From a virus: a DNA stretch of 28,155 bases. The DNA lies in the IMG/VR virus record IMGVR_UViG_3300043446_003713, positions 1 through 28,155 of that record; one strand, 5' to 3'. Of this stretch, positions 1-7,728 are shown in pieces. A model generated the notes under the pieces. It had not been told where the DNA came from, did no database searches, and saw only the letters and a program-made list of their open reading frames with translations. Position 1 is the stretch's first letter. Every line of letters begins with the position of its first letter. Made by a program: the position numbers and the translations under genes.

Positions 1-245
1 CCGACAAGCCCGACGACTTCGAACGCCAACTCAACAAACTTAACAACCCCACCCTCCCGCTTGTCGCCGCTTACGGCGAAACCCAACAAGCCTTCCTCAT
101 CGTCTGCGACAACGAAATCGACGAGGCCTGGCTTCGTCACGTCCTCAAACTTGAGGAGCCGCGCGAAAGTTACAAAAACCACAAATTTCAATCCGCCAAC
201 GTCGTCACCGTCGCCGAACTCCGCGCATCATGGACATCCCGCTGA
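1..245 (+). CDS. Unknown protein, C-terminal part only
   Basis: An open frame enters from the left edge (first whole codon at base 3) and stops with TGA at 243-245, giving 80 residues. The visible part contains LVAAYGETQQAFLIVCDNEIDE, a beta-strand-like stretch, and later ends in AELRASWTSR. I do not recognise the family. It overlaps the next gene by 16 bases, so the two are probably translated together. Codon choice (C-ending codons, few G) matches the downstream phage genes. Its position upstream of the terminase would suit a terminase small subunit or another packaging or modification gene, but nothing in the visible sequence proves this. Confidence 0.6.
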   Translation, partial: DKPDDFERQLNKLNNPTLPLVAAYGETQQAFLIVCDNEIDEAWLRHVLKLEEPRESYKNHKFQSANVVTVAELRASWTSR

Positions 246-967
246 TTATTCCCTCACGCGGCCGCCCCGCCTCCGTCCTGACCAAAATCTCAGGAGCCAA
301 ACTTTTTGTCCCAGAAGCCGAAGCGGACTCCTACCGCCTCCACAACCCCGACGTCGAAATCCTCACCCACGCGCCCACTCGAAATCTCGCCCACAAACGC
401 CAAACCATCCTCGACCGATGGCCCTCCGTGTTCATGCTCGACGACGACATCGCGTTCGTCTCCCGTCTCTACCTGTTAAACAACAGCACCGAACCACACC
501 TAACGCCGGACGAAGCCCACGAACTCATCCAAGCAACCGCAGTTTCAGCCCGCCGCGCCGGTTGCTTTCTGTTCGGTTTCTCAAACTACCCAAACAAAAT
601 CCACTACGCCGGACACAAACCCATCCGGTTTAACAAATACATCAACGCCTCCGCGTTCGGGATTCTCTCCGGTTCGCGCCTGTTCTTCACCGAGCGAACG
701 ACCGCCGCCGAAAGCTACTGGCTAAACCTGCTCAACTGTTACTACCACCGCCGGAGCTACCAAGATTCCCGCTTTTGTTTCGCGCAGGAAGAAGGATCGA
801 CCTTTTTCCGACCAGGCGGCCAAACCGCCAACCGCACGCTCGAAACCGAAAAAGCCGACACGCTTTTTCTTCGGCGAACTTTCGGAGACGCCATTCAACT
901 GCGAAAAACCAGAGGCTACGCCGCCGTCTCGCACCCATACCAGCGGATCATCAAATTCCCGTTCTAA
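230..967 (+). CDS. TET-associated-type glycosyltransferase (DNA base modification candidate)
   Basis: A 245-aa protein resembling the phage glycosyltransferase family named TAGT, which occurs in phages beside terminase and base-oxidation genes and is thought to glycosylate modified bases. Visible signs are an N-terminal strand followed by IIPSRGR (residues 6-12), a central VFMLDDDIAF with an acidic DDD at 71-73 that would bind metal and sugar nucleotide, and a late PGGQTANRT segment (195-203). That last segment matches the family's glycine-glycine-x-x-x-x-R-T signature as I remember it. The start is the first ATG and overlaps the preceding gene; the next gene begins one base after the stop. 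No TET/JBP oxygenase or hydroxymethylase is visible here, so the acceptor is unknown. A role on a protein or surface sugar is the main alternative. Confidence 0.68.
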   Translation: MDIPLIIPSRGRPASVLTKISGAKLFVPEAEADSYRLHNPDVEILTHAPTRNLAHKRQTILDRWPSVFMLDDDIAFVSRLYLLNNSTEPHLTPDEAHELIQATAVSARRAGCFLFGFSNYPNKIHYAGHKPIRFNKYINASAFGILSGSRLFFTERTTAAESYWLNLLNCYYHRRSYQDSRFCFAQEEGSTFFRPGGQTANRTLETEKADTLFLRRTFGDAIQLRKTRGYAAVSHPYQRIIKFPF

Positions 968-968
968 A

Positions 969-1280
969 ATGTTCCACGTTTACCACCTCATCGACCCCAA
1001 CGACCGCGCCGTTCGATACGTCGGCAAAAGCACCAAGCCAAAAGCACGACTCGCGCAGCACCTCGCGGACGCAGCCGCCGGCGACAACACCGCAAAAAAA
1101 CGGTGGATCCGGCAACTTGTCGCCGCCGGACAAAAGCCGGTTCTCATCATCGCCGGAACCTTCGCGACGGAACCCTTGGCCCGCGCCTTCGAATCCGCCG
1201 AATGCCACCGCAACATCTCGACCATTTACAACATCCACGACCCAGCAAAAAAAGCCTCCGACCTTCACCGCAAAAAATGA
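969..1280 (+). CDS. GIY-YIG domain protein (nuclease-like)
   Basis: A 103-aa protein made almost entirely of a GIY-YIG fold. VYHLID at residues 4-9 stands for the GIY motif and VRYVGKS at 15-21 for the YIG motif, followed by the helix KARLAQH with the usual arginine (R27). Family members cut DNA using the two tyrosines, the arginine and a later glutamate; E67 or E76 could serve. The spacing and the short KKRWIRQL segment are normal for minimal single-domain GIY-YIG proteins. It starts one base after the glycosyltransferase stop and overlaps the terminase start by ATGA, so it belongs to the packaging operon. It could be a free homing-type nuclease or a packaging helper; the sequence does not decide. 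Confidence 0.72.
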   Translation: MFHVYHLIDPNDRAVRYVGKSTKPKARLAQHLADAAAGDNTAKKRWIRQLVAAGQKPVLIIAGTFATEPLARAFESAECHRNISTIYNIHDPAKKASDLHRKK

Positions 1281-3037
1281 GCCTCTTTTACGAAACCCTC
1301 GCAGAGATTTTCTCCGCCAAAAAACAGACAACCCCGTGGAAATGGGCCGAGCAACACCTCACCCTCGACAACACAACGACCCTCCCTGGACGTTTCCAAA
1401 TCCGAAACGCGCCTTTTTGCGCCGAACCGATGGAGGCATTCGCCGACAACCGCATCGACGAACTCACCATCATGTGCAGCGCCCAAAGCGCAAAAACTCA
1501 GCTTTTGATAACCTGCCTTTGCTGGGCAATCGCGGAAGACCCTGGGCCGGCACTCTGGGTGATGGCCAACCAAGACGACGCCGAAGAGTTTCACCGTGTA
1601 CGGCTAAAACCGCAAATCTACTCCGCCGAACCCATCCGCCGATTAATGCTGCAACACCGATCGGCCGACAAGGCGTCGGCAATGAGTTTCTCCACGATGC
1701 ACCTTTCGATCCGAGGCGCACACTCTCCCGCCAAACTCCAATCACTCCCCGTTCGATGGCTCATTCTGGACGAGGTTCGGAACTATCCGCCCGACGCCCT
1801 CTCTCTCGTTCGCAAACGCGTCCGCGCCCAATGGAACCACCGCATCGTCCAAATCTCCACGCCCGACCTCGAAAATGACGAGATGCACCGAAGTTTCTTA
1901 AAAGGTGACCAACGGCATCTGTACTGGGCCTGCCTGCAATGCGGAGAACATTTCAACCCCGCATGGGAAACGATTAAATGGAACACCGACGAACAAACGA
2001 CCCGACCCAACGGAGACTACCTTTTCGACAAACTCGCCGAGACCATCCGAATGGAATGCCCCCATTGCCAGTTCGGACACATCGACACACCACACAACCG
2101 CAAACGCCTCCTCTCCAATTTTCGGTGGATTCCCCACAACGAAGCCGCGCCGGCCGCCCACCGCTCCTACCATTGGAACGCGTTCGTTCCGCTTTGGATT
2201 CCGTGGCGCAAAATCGTGGAAGAGTTTCTCGAAGCCAAACACCAACTCAACACCACCGGAACCTCCGGCGCCCTCGCAAAGTGGAAAGGGGAAAGCCTGG
2301 GCCTTCCGTGGACTCCCGACCTGCAGCAGGAAAACACGCTGGTTGTCGAAGCCGGCGCCGCCCCGTATCCGCTCCGCAAAACCGGCGACGGCATCCGCTT
2401 CCTCACGGTCGACGTTCAACAGGATCACCTTTGGTTTCTCGTTCGCGAATGGCAGACCGACGGAGCCTCGCGCCTTGTCGACTGGGGACGCGTTCACGGT
2501 TTCGCCGACCTCCCACCTATTCAAAACCAATACCAAATCCCAAACCAAAATGTCCTCGTCGACTCCGGTTTCGAAACCTCCGAAGTTTACGCCGCTATCC
2601 TCCGGCATGAAGACAACGAGGGCAACCGATGGAAACCGACCAAAGGAACCCCAAACACGGAAGGATGGACGCTCGACGGAATCAAGCGCCCGTTTTTCTT
2701 CTCGTTCACCGAAATCAACCGCACAAAAAAACCCCTCCGCCTTCTGCTCTTTTCCGTGGCACTTATGAAAGATCACCTTTGCGCTATGATTCGAGGTGGC
2801 CCTTATCAACCACGGTGGGAATACTCAGCCGACGCGGGAAAGGACTACCTTTCGCAACTCACCGCCGAGCGCCGCCGCGAAAAAGTGGACAGTTACGGTC
2901 GCGCAACGTATTTTTGGGAACGGATACGCCGAGCAAATCACGTTTTCGACCTTGAGGTTTTGCAACTTCTAGCCGCGACGGGACACCCGGAGATCCGCTT
3001 AAACGCCGAACTCGGAACCGATGCCAAACGAAATTGA
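1277..3037 (+). CDS. terL: Terminase large subunit, lambda gpA-like
   Basis: A 586-aa packaging motor and nuclease of the GpA family. It would pump DNA into the prohead through the portal and cut the concatemer. The ATPase half has a Walker A-like CSAQSAKTQ (residues 67-75) and a Walker B WLILDEV (161-167). A zinc-type insert has two CxxC pairs (C219/C222 and C261/C264). The nuclease half starts with LTVDVQQDHLWFLV (acidic D379) and continues with VLVDSGFETSEVY (D429). Length is close to the usual 600-650. The ATG at 1277 overlaps the preceding stop (ATGA); an upstream in-frame start would run inside the GIY-YIG gene. The Walker A is degenerate (SAKT instead of GKT/S), a known variation in large terminases. 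A small terminase subunit is not recognisable nearby. Confidence 0.93.
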   Translation: MSLFYETLAEIFSAKKQTTPWKWAEQHLTLDNTTTLPGRFQIRNAPFCAEPMEAFADNRIDELTIMCSAQSAKTQLLITCLCWAIAEDPGPALWVMANQDDAEEFHRVRLKPQIYSAEPIRRLMLQHRSADKASAMSFSTMHLSIRGAHSPAKLQSLPVRWLILDEVRNYPPDALSLVRKRVRAQWNHRIVQISTPDLENDEMHRSFLKGDQRHLYWACLQCGEHFNPAWETIKWNTDEQTTRPNGDYLFDKLAETIRMECPHCQFGHIDTPHNRKRLLSNFRWIPHNEAAPAAHRSYHWNAFVPLWIPWRKIVEEFLEAKHQLNTTGTSGALAKWKGESLGLPWTPDLQQENTLVVEAGAAPYPLRKTGDGIRFLTVDVQQDHLWFLVREWQTDGASRLVDWGRVHGFADLPPIQNQYQIPNQNVLVDSGFETSEVYAAILRHEDNEGNRWKPTKGTPNTEGWTLDGIKRPFFFSFTEINRTKKPLRLLLFSVALMKDHLCAMIRGGPYQPRWEYSADAGKDYLSQLTAERRREKVDSYGRATYFWERIRRANHVFDLEVLQLLAATGHPEIRLNAELGTDAKRN

Positions 3038-3263
3038 TTATCACGCGATCTTTCGAGCAATGACGACCGCGGACTTGTCCGCCGCCATCGCACGGTTGAA
3101 CCAAGAGTTCGCCGACCCCTACACCGCCATCTCAGCCGCCGGCACTTCCTCGCAACGCGACCGCGCACAAATCGCAACCGAACTCTCCGCCGCTTGTCAA
3201 GTTCACGCCGAACGCACCGCCTCCGGAAACCCTCGAACCCGCGCCCGCGCCTATTTCGCATGA
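3021..3263 (+). CDS. Small protein in the head-tail connector (gpW) position
   Basis: An 80-aa protein, MPNEIDYHAIF to RARAYFA, predicted mostly helical with alanine-rich stretches (LSAAIARLNQEF, ATELSAACQVH). It overlaps the terminase end by 17 bases and its stop overlaps the portal start (ATGA). In lambda-type genomes a small helical protein, gpW, lies exactly between terminase and portal and plugs the filled head, so location and size suggest the same job. I see no diagnostic gpW residues, so the assignment rests on context. A small terminase-interacting protein is an alternative. Confidence 0.7.
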   Translation: MPNEIDYHAIFRAMTTADLSAAIARLNQEFADPYTAISAAGTSSQRDRAQIATELSAACQVHAERTASGNPRTRARAYFA

Positions 3264-4969
3264 ACCTTTTCCACCGCATCAAACGCACCGCTTTCTCTTG
3301 GATCGGAGCCATGCCGAGCGCCGAACGAAAACTCACGCCGTCTCAAAACTCCAACCACCCCGAAACCTCAACCAACCAACGATCCCGCGTTCAACTGATT
3401 TGGGAAGCACGTGACCTGCAACGCAACCACCCACTAGTCGCCGGCATCCTCAAACGGTTGAGCTTGTACACCGTCGGAACCATCCGGTTTCAAGCCCGCA
3501 CCTCCGACCCCGCTTTCAACTCCGCTGCCGAAGCCTACTTCACCAGGTGGAGCAAAAACGCCGACATCGCCGGACGGTTCGACTTTGTCCATCTCATCCA
3601 ACTCGCGTTCGTCTCGTTTCTCCGCGACGGGGACGCCGTGATCGTCCACTCAATCACACCCGACGGGCTCAAACTCCAACTTGTGGAAGCAGACCGAGTA
3701 GGGAACCCCTACGCCTCAAACGTGGCCGACAACGAAATCGGCGGAATCTGTTTTGACGACCTCGGACGCCCAGAAACGTTCCGAATCTACCGGCGCAGCA
3801 TGGGCGCCGCCTACGTTGACCCGCAAGAAATCCCCGCCGCCCGTTGTCTCCACCTTTTCGACCCCGAACGCCACGACTCTTACCGTGGAGTTTCCGCCCT
3901 CGCGCCCGTAATCGCGACCTGTCGCGATATAGTCGACATCCTCGAAGGTGAAAAAGCCGCCGTTAAATGGGCCGCCGGACAATCCGGCCTCGTCAAAACC
4001 CAAGGAGGCAACGGCCAAGGATGGGACGAAACGACGTCAACCGGCGAACGCATCGAACGCATCAAACCCGGAACCATCCACTACCTAAAGCCGGGGGAAG
4101 AGGTGCAGAGTTTCAGAAACGAACGCCCCAGCGTGACCTTCACCGGTTTCCTCGAAACCCTGCAACGCCACCTTTCGGACGCACTCGGCCTGCCCTACGG
4201 TTTCTTCGTCGACTCCAGCAAACTCGGTGGCGTCACCGCACGTCTCGACTCCCAGCAAGCCGCCCGAGTTTGCCGACGCTACCAAGATTTAATCGCCCGC
4301 CAAATCCTCGACCCCATCGCGGAAGCCGTCGTCGCCCTCGGAATCGCCGAGGGAGCAATCCCCGAGCACCAAAACTGGACCGCGCACAGGTGGCAGTTTC
4401 CGCCGTGGCCGTCCGCGGACATCGGCCGCGAAACAAAAGCCGCCCTCGAGGAGATCGCCGCCGGTGGGGGAACTTGGGCCGAGTACTACGCAGAGAAAGG
4501 TGAAGATTGGGAGGAGGCGTTCAGCCAATCCGCTATCGAAACCGCACGCCGCAAAGCGATTTTCTCCGCAGCCGGAGTGGCCGACCCCATCATCGCAGCC
4601 GCCGCAATGAAACCCGGAGCCGGAGCCCCGCCACCGCCCGCAGCATTCGAAGCCAAGCCGGAATCCTATGAACCGCCAAAAGGCGTTCGCGACGCAGCCG
4701 CTCGAGCACTCCGCGAACGCCAGCAAAAGCCGCCGAGTCAACGCGGAATGACCCCTGTTGGACTCGCCCGCGCCCGCGACCTCGCCAACGGACGGAGGGT
4801 TTCGGTGGAGACACTCAAACGCATGAAAGCCTACTTCGACCGACACGAAGTCGACAAAAAAGGCAGCACTTGGGACGCATACGGCAAAGGCCGCCAAGCG
4901 TGGGACGGATGGGGCGGAGACGCGGGCCGCGCATGGGCAAATCGTATTCTGGCCGGCCTCGAAAAATGA
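3260..4969 (+). CDS. Portal protein, lambda gpB-like, with appended C-terminal module
   Basis: A 569-aa portal that forms the ring through which DNA enters the head and to which neck proteins attach. The N-terminal half has the typical ARDLQRNHPLVAGILKRL helix (50-67), then FVHLIQLAFVSFLRDGDAVIVH (109-130), the GDAxxxH-type segment of lambda-family portals. The middle has a YRGVSALAPV strand-turn and a SDALGLPYGFF segment. The last 77 residues are different: a proline- and alanine-rich linker leads into RDLANGRRVSVETLKRM, HEVDKKG and WDGWGGDAGRAWANRIL, a small module I recall on the ends of various phage structural proteins. The ATG at 3260 overlaps the preceding stop; an earlier in-frame ATG would overlap that gene much further. 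The HAD gene begins inside the stop codon. Confidence 0.9.
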   Translation: MNLFHRIKRTAFSWIGAMPSAERKLTPSQNSNHPETSTNQRSRVQLIWEARDLQRNHPLVAGILKRLSLYTVGTIRFQARTSDPAFNSAAEAYFTRWSKNADIAGRFDFVHLIQLAFVSFLRDGDAVIVHSITPDGLKLQLVEADRVGNPYASNVADNEIGGICFDDLGRPETFRIYRRSMGAAYVDPQEIPAARCLHLFDPERHDSYRGVSALAPVIATCRDIVDILEGEKAAVKWAAGQSGLVKTQGGNGQGWDETTSTGERIERIKPGTIHYLKPGEEVQSFRNERPSVTFTGFLETLQRHLSDALGLPYGFFVDSSKLGGVTARLDSQQAARVCRRYQDLIARQILDPIAEAVVALGIAEGAIPEHQNWTAHRWQFPPWPSADIGRETKAALEEIAAGGGTWAEYYAEKGEDWEEAFSQSAIETARRKAIFSAAGVADPIIAAAAMKPGAGAPPPPAAFEAKPESYEPPKGVRDAAARALRERQQKPPSQRGMTPVGLARARDLANGRRVSVETLKRMKAYFDRHEVDKKGSTWDAYGKGRQAWDGWGGDAGRAWANRILAGLEK

Positions 4970-5304
4970 GCTTTTCCCTTCACCAACTTCCAAACGGGGA
5001 CTGGGTAAAACTCGCCCGACGCCTGACTTTCTCTCTCGACTTCGACCAAACCTTCACCGCCGCCCCCGCATTGTGGCGCGACTTCATCGCCGCAGCCCAC
5101 GCAGCCGGACACCGCGTCGTTATGATCACGCGCCGACCCGACACGGCCGCCGACCGTGACGAGGTAACGCGCCGCACGCAGGACGCCGGCCTCGACCGCC
5201 TAATCTTCGCCGGAGCCACGCAAAAGGAGGACGCCGCGCGCGCAGCCGGCGAACAAATCGACATCTGGATTGACGACTACCCCGCCGGCATCCCCACCGC
5301 CTAA
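4966..5304 (+). CDS. Small HAD-superfamily phosphatase
   Basis: A 112-aa HAD-fold protein with all four family motifs: LDFDQT (D25, D27) as nucleophile motif I, VVMITRR (T55) as motif II, ATQKED (K87) as motif III and WIDDYP (D103, D104) as motif IV. Without a cap domain it would hydrolyse phosphate from an accessible substrate, possibly a nucleotide, DNA end or modified protein; the substrate cannot be read from sequence. About 20 residues precede the nucleophile and include HQLPNGDWVKLA, almost repeated at the start of the next gene. The start is ATGA on the portal stop. A phosphatase inside a head module is unusual in the classical lambda plan. It may be linked to the base-modification candidate upstream, which is inference only. 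Confidence 0.82.
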   Translation: MSFSLHQLPNGDWVKLARRLTFSLDFDQTFTAAPALWRDFIAAAHAAGHRVVMITRRPDTAADRDEVTRRTQDAGLDRLIFAGATQKEDAARAAGEQIDIWIDDYPAGIPTA

Positions 5305-5308
5305 ACCC

Positions 5309-5470
5309 ATGCCCTACGCCGTCAAACAACTCCCTAGCGGGGACTGGGTAAAGGTGAAACGCTCACACGCCGACACCATCGTTTCTCGCCACAAAACCAA
5401 GGCGGACGCCATCGCCGCCATCCGTGCCTACTACGCCAACAAACGAAGCCTCGAAAACCGCTCAAAATGA
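5309..5470 (+). CDS. DUF2188-like mini-protein
   Basis: A 53-aa basic protein starting MPYAVKQLPSGDWVKVKRS and continuing SRHKTKADAIAAIRAYY. The pattern of a short strand with G-D/K-W-V, a loop, then F/H-x-T-K-x-x-A-I on a helix resembles DUF2188-type small domains, whose function is unknown to me. The ATG at 5309 follows the HAD stop by four bases. A longer reading frame from 5270 would overlap the HAD gene with a proline-rich prefix and is less likely. The stop overlaps the protease start by ATGA, placing it firmly in the head operon. Its first dozen residues nearly repeat those of the HAD protein. Confidence 0.7.
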   Translation: MPYAVKQLPSGDWVKVKRSHADTIVSRHKTKADAIAAIRAYYANKRSLENRSK

Positions 5471-6366
5471 ACACGACCTTCTCAGCCCTCGCCCCCGAAT
5501 CCGTCGAATACCGCGTCCTCCGTGGCGTTTCTGTTATTACGACCGGCCCCGCAAAAGGGCACGGTTTAATCGTCGACGACCAAACACTCGCCCAGGTTGT
5601 CCAATGCGCGAAAGCCCGCGCCGTAAAGGTGAAGATGCTCCACAATTCCGACCTTTCCCAAGTGGTCGGAACGCTTAAAAACTTCCGAATCGAAGGCCCA
5701 AAGGTACTAGCCGACCTGCACCTTTTATCCTCCGCCCCCGCCCGTGACTTTGTCCTAGAAATCGCGCAGACAATGCCGACCGCCTTTGGCCTCTCAATCA
5801 GCTTCGAAGGCACTCCCGACGGCAACCTCGCCAGATGCTCTCGTTTGCTCTCGGTTGACCTAGTCGATGAACCCGCCGCAAACCCCGACGGACTCTTCGA
5901 AGAAAAACCGATGGACGCCCCCGCCGCAGATGTTACAACAACAGCAGAACCTATGACCGAGAACCCCGAAAAGATGGAAGCCCCAACGCCCGAAGACCGC
6001 CTCGCGGCCCTCGAATCCGCTGTCGGGGAAATAAAGGCAATGCTCGCAGCATTAACCGCCGAGGAATCCACCGAATCCGAAGCAGAGATGGGCGCAAAAC
6101 CCGAAGCACCCATAACTCCGGAACCTCCCGCAGCACCCGAAGAGCAGGCCGGACAAGCCTTCGAGGCGATCGAGACGAAGATTCTCGGAGCAGTCGAAAC
6201 CCGTTTCGAAGCCCTCGCAACCCTCATCAAATCGATGGGCGCCCCCGTCGCACACGGAGCAACCGGCGACTCCAACAAACCCGCCGAAATCAGTTTTGCA
6301 GAACTTCGCAAATCTCCCGCCGCCTATCGAGCACACTTGATCGAACGTGGGATTCTCAAACACTAA
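5467..6366 (+). CDS. Prohead protease fused to scaffold-like C-terminus
   Basis: A 299-aa protein. Residues 1-145 match the layout of HK97-type prohead proteases: KVKMLHNSD with H59, VGTLKNFRIEGPKVLADLHL strands, FGLSISFEG with S110, then LLSVDLVDEPAANPDGLF, the usual S-V-x-L-V-x-x-P-A-N/A end. His and Ser would be the catalytic pair. From about 146 the sequence turns into an acidic Pro/Glu/Ala-rich segment with a coiled-coil-like helix (EDRLAALESAVGEIKAMLAAL) and a C-terminal helical tail, the composition expected of a scaffold. One gene would therefore template the prohead and then cleave it. The start is ATGA on the preceding stop. An internal ATG could give a separate scaffold product, as lambda Nu3 does, but none has an obvious ribosome site. 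Confidence 0.82.
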   Translation: MNTTFSALAPESVEYRVLRGVSVITTGPAKGHGLIVDDQTLAQVVQCAKARAVKVKMLHNSDLSQVVGTLKNFRIEGPKVLADLHLLSSAPARDFVLEIAQTMPTAFGLSISFEGTPDGNLARCSRLLSVDLVDEPAANPDGLFEEKPMDAPAADVTTTAEPMTENPEKMEAPTPEDRLAALESAVGEIKAMLAALTAEESTESEAEMGAKPEAPITPEPPAAPEEQAGQAFEAIETKILGAVETRFEALATLIKSMGAPVAHGATGDSNKPAEISFAELRKSPAAYRAHLIERGILKH

Positions 6367-6381
6367 CCCAAACCAAAAAAC
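6367..6381 (+). promoter_or_regulatory. C/A-rich leader without Shine-Dalgarno
   Basis: The short gap before the decoration gene reads as a run of C and A (CCCAAACCAAAAAAC) with no GGAGG-like site. Nearly the same CCAAACCAAA string precedes the first gene of the right-hand module and similar strings precede 24549 and 25787. It probably acts as an unstructured ribosome-loading leader. Confidence 0.4.
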
Positions 6382-6753
6382 ATGGCTCAAAACGACTCTG
6401 GCTTCAAGGCCTTCACAGTAGGAGCAACGGCAATCTCCGCCGGCGCTCGCGTTCAATTATCCTCCGGCGTCCTAGTGGCAGCCGCAGCAGCAAACGGTTC
6501 CTCAATTGGCGTCGCAATCGCTGACGGTCCGATCGGCGGAACGGTAACCGTGAAACTCAACAACGCTTCGGGGACATTCGATATGCTCGCCGGTGGAGCA
6601 ATCACGGCCGGAAATCCGGTCTATCCTGCAGCATCCGGCAAAGTTCTAGCAACCGCAACTTCCAGCAACAATGCGATCGGCATCGCGTTGGAAGACACGA
6701 CCGCAGACGGGCAGCGGATCGAAGTGGTTCTCCAACCTCAAACCCACGCTTAA
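6382..6753 (+). CDS. Capsid decoration protein, DUF2190-like
   Basis: A 123-aa all-beta protein that looks like the DUF2190 capsid-cement family, which sits on the outside of HK97-fold heads and stabilises them. Signs are the early AFTVGATAISAGARVQLSSG, the GVAIADGPIGGTVTVKL repeat, the LAGGAITAGNPVYPAASGKV core (family: G-x-x-V-Y) and the end AIGIALEDTTADGQRIEVVL. Length is normal (110-130). It lies between protease and major capsid gene, the usual place. The ATG follows a 15-base C/A-rich gap and is the only reasonable start. Confidence 0.82.
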   Translation: MAQNDSGFKAFTVGATAISAGARVQLSSGVLVAAAAANGSSIGVAIADGPIGGTVTVKLNNASGTFDMLAGGAITAGNPVYPAASGKVLATATSSNNAIGIALEDTTADGQRIEVVLQPQTHA

Positions 6754-6765
6754 CCTCGAATAACC

Positions 6766-7710
6766 ATGTACGCAAATTCTACAGCAATTCTACGGGCCGA
6801 CATCCAGGAGGCCGTCATCCAATCAGGCGGAGCAGACGCAGGCCTCATCGGTGGCCTTGTGATGCCTCCCCTCGAAGTTTCCGCTAAATCCGGGCAGTAC
6901 CTCAAAATCGAAACCGCAGCCGGCAACTTGATGAAGGTTGACGCGGACGCGGCCAAACGGGCGCAGGATGGCAGTTATTCACGCATCAACCGTTCTTGGG
7001 TGGCCGATACCTACCTGACAGAAGACCGCGGCCTTGAAGAACTCGTCGACGATTCCCAACAGGCGGATCTGTCGCGGTTTCTCGATGTTGAGGCGACGGT
7101 GGCAAAACTCCTCCTCCGCAACATCAAACTCGCGCACGAAACACGCGTCGCGGGCGCAATCTTCAACTCGTCCAACTTCAACGCAACCGCAGCCGGAACA
7201 GCGTGGACAAACTCCGCCGCCGACCCCGTCTCAGACATCCTCGACGCAATCGCCCGCCTCCTCAAAAAAGGAGTTTCGGCAAACGCGTTGGTGATCAACC
7301 AAGAGGTCTACAACCTCCTCCGCAAAAACGCGAAGGTGCAGTCGTTTATCTTCGGATCCGTTGGAACCGGTGACCTCCGCAACGTCGACGCCACACTCAT
7401 CGGCGCAAACCTCGGACTCCAAAACGTGTTCGTGGCCTCCGCAGCCTACGACTCCTCCAAACGCGGAGCAACAACGGCCGCCGGTTCGTTCGTGTGGTCA
7501 TCAGCAAAAGCCTGGGTCGGAAACGTCGCCGGGGGCAACTTCCAAGCGGGCGGAGCAGGCCGGACGTTGACGTGGAAAGACGACTCGCCGGATCTGTTCA
7601 CGGTTGAAACCTACCGCGACGAATCGCGCCGTTCCGGCGTTGTTCGCGTTCGTCAATCGACCGCCGAGAAAATCGTCGACTCGACCGCAGGCGAACTCAT
7701 CACTTGGTAA
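6766..7710 (+). CDS. Major capsid protein, HK97-fold
   Basis: A 314-aa major head protein. The order of segments fits HK97-fold coat proteins of the family found beside lambda-like terminases: an N-terminal arm, the SWVADTYLTEDRGLEELVDD segment, a long helix with LLLRNIKLAHETRVAGAIF (the spine-helix region), SDILDAIARLLKKGVSANALVINQEVYNLLRKN, then the strands FVWSSAKAWVGNVAGG and VETYRDESRRSGVVRVRQSTAEKIVDSTAGELITW. It follows decoration gene by 12 bases and is followed by a strong terminator, as expected for the most abundant virion protein. There is no separate cleavage peptide visible; the protease may act mainly on the scaffold. A lambda gpE relationship is plausible but not certain. Confidence 0.88.
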   Translation: MYANSTAILRADIQEAVIQSGGADAGLIGGLVMPPLEVSAKSGQYLKIETAAGNLMKVDADAAKRAQDGSYSRINRSWVADTYLTEDRGLEELVDDSQQADLSRFLDVEATVAKLLLRNIKLAHETRVAGAIFNSSNFNATAAGTAWTNSAADPVSDILDAIARLLKKGVSANALVINQEVYNLLRKNAKVQSFIFGSVGTGDLRNVDATLIGANLGLQNVFVASAAYDSSKRGATTAAGSFVWSSAKAWVGNVAGGNFQAGGAGRTLTWKDDSPDLFTVETYRDESRRSGVVRVRQSTAEKIVDSTAGELITW

Positions 7711-7728
7711 TCTAGCCGACACCCTCGA

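Noticed and set aside
775-1878. Long 367-codon frame over the glycosyltransferase and terminase
   Set aside because: Arg/Pro/Ser/Thr-rich composition without motifs, typical of the off-frame reading of this C-rich DNA; several others like it on both strands were dropped.
1898-2809. 303-codon frame on the - strand inside the terminase
   Set aside because: Opposite-strand shadow of a well-supported gene, with no motif, neighbour or leader of its own.
5334-6311. 325-codon frame on the - strand opposite the protease gene
   Set aside because: Ser/Ala/Arg-rich shadow. The + strand gene has catalytic motifs and operon coupling.
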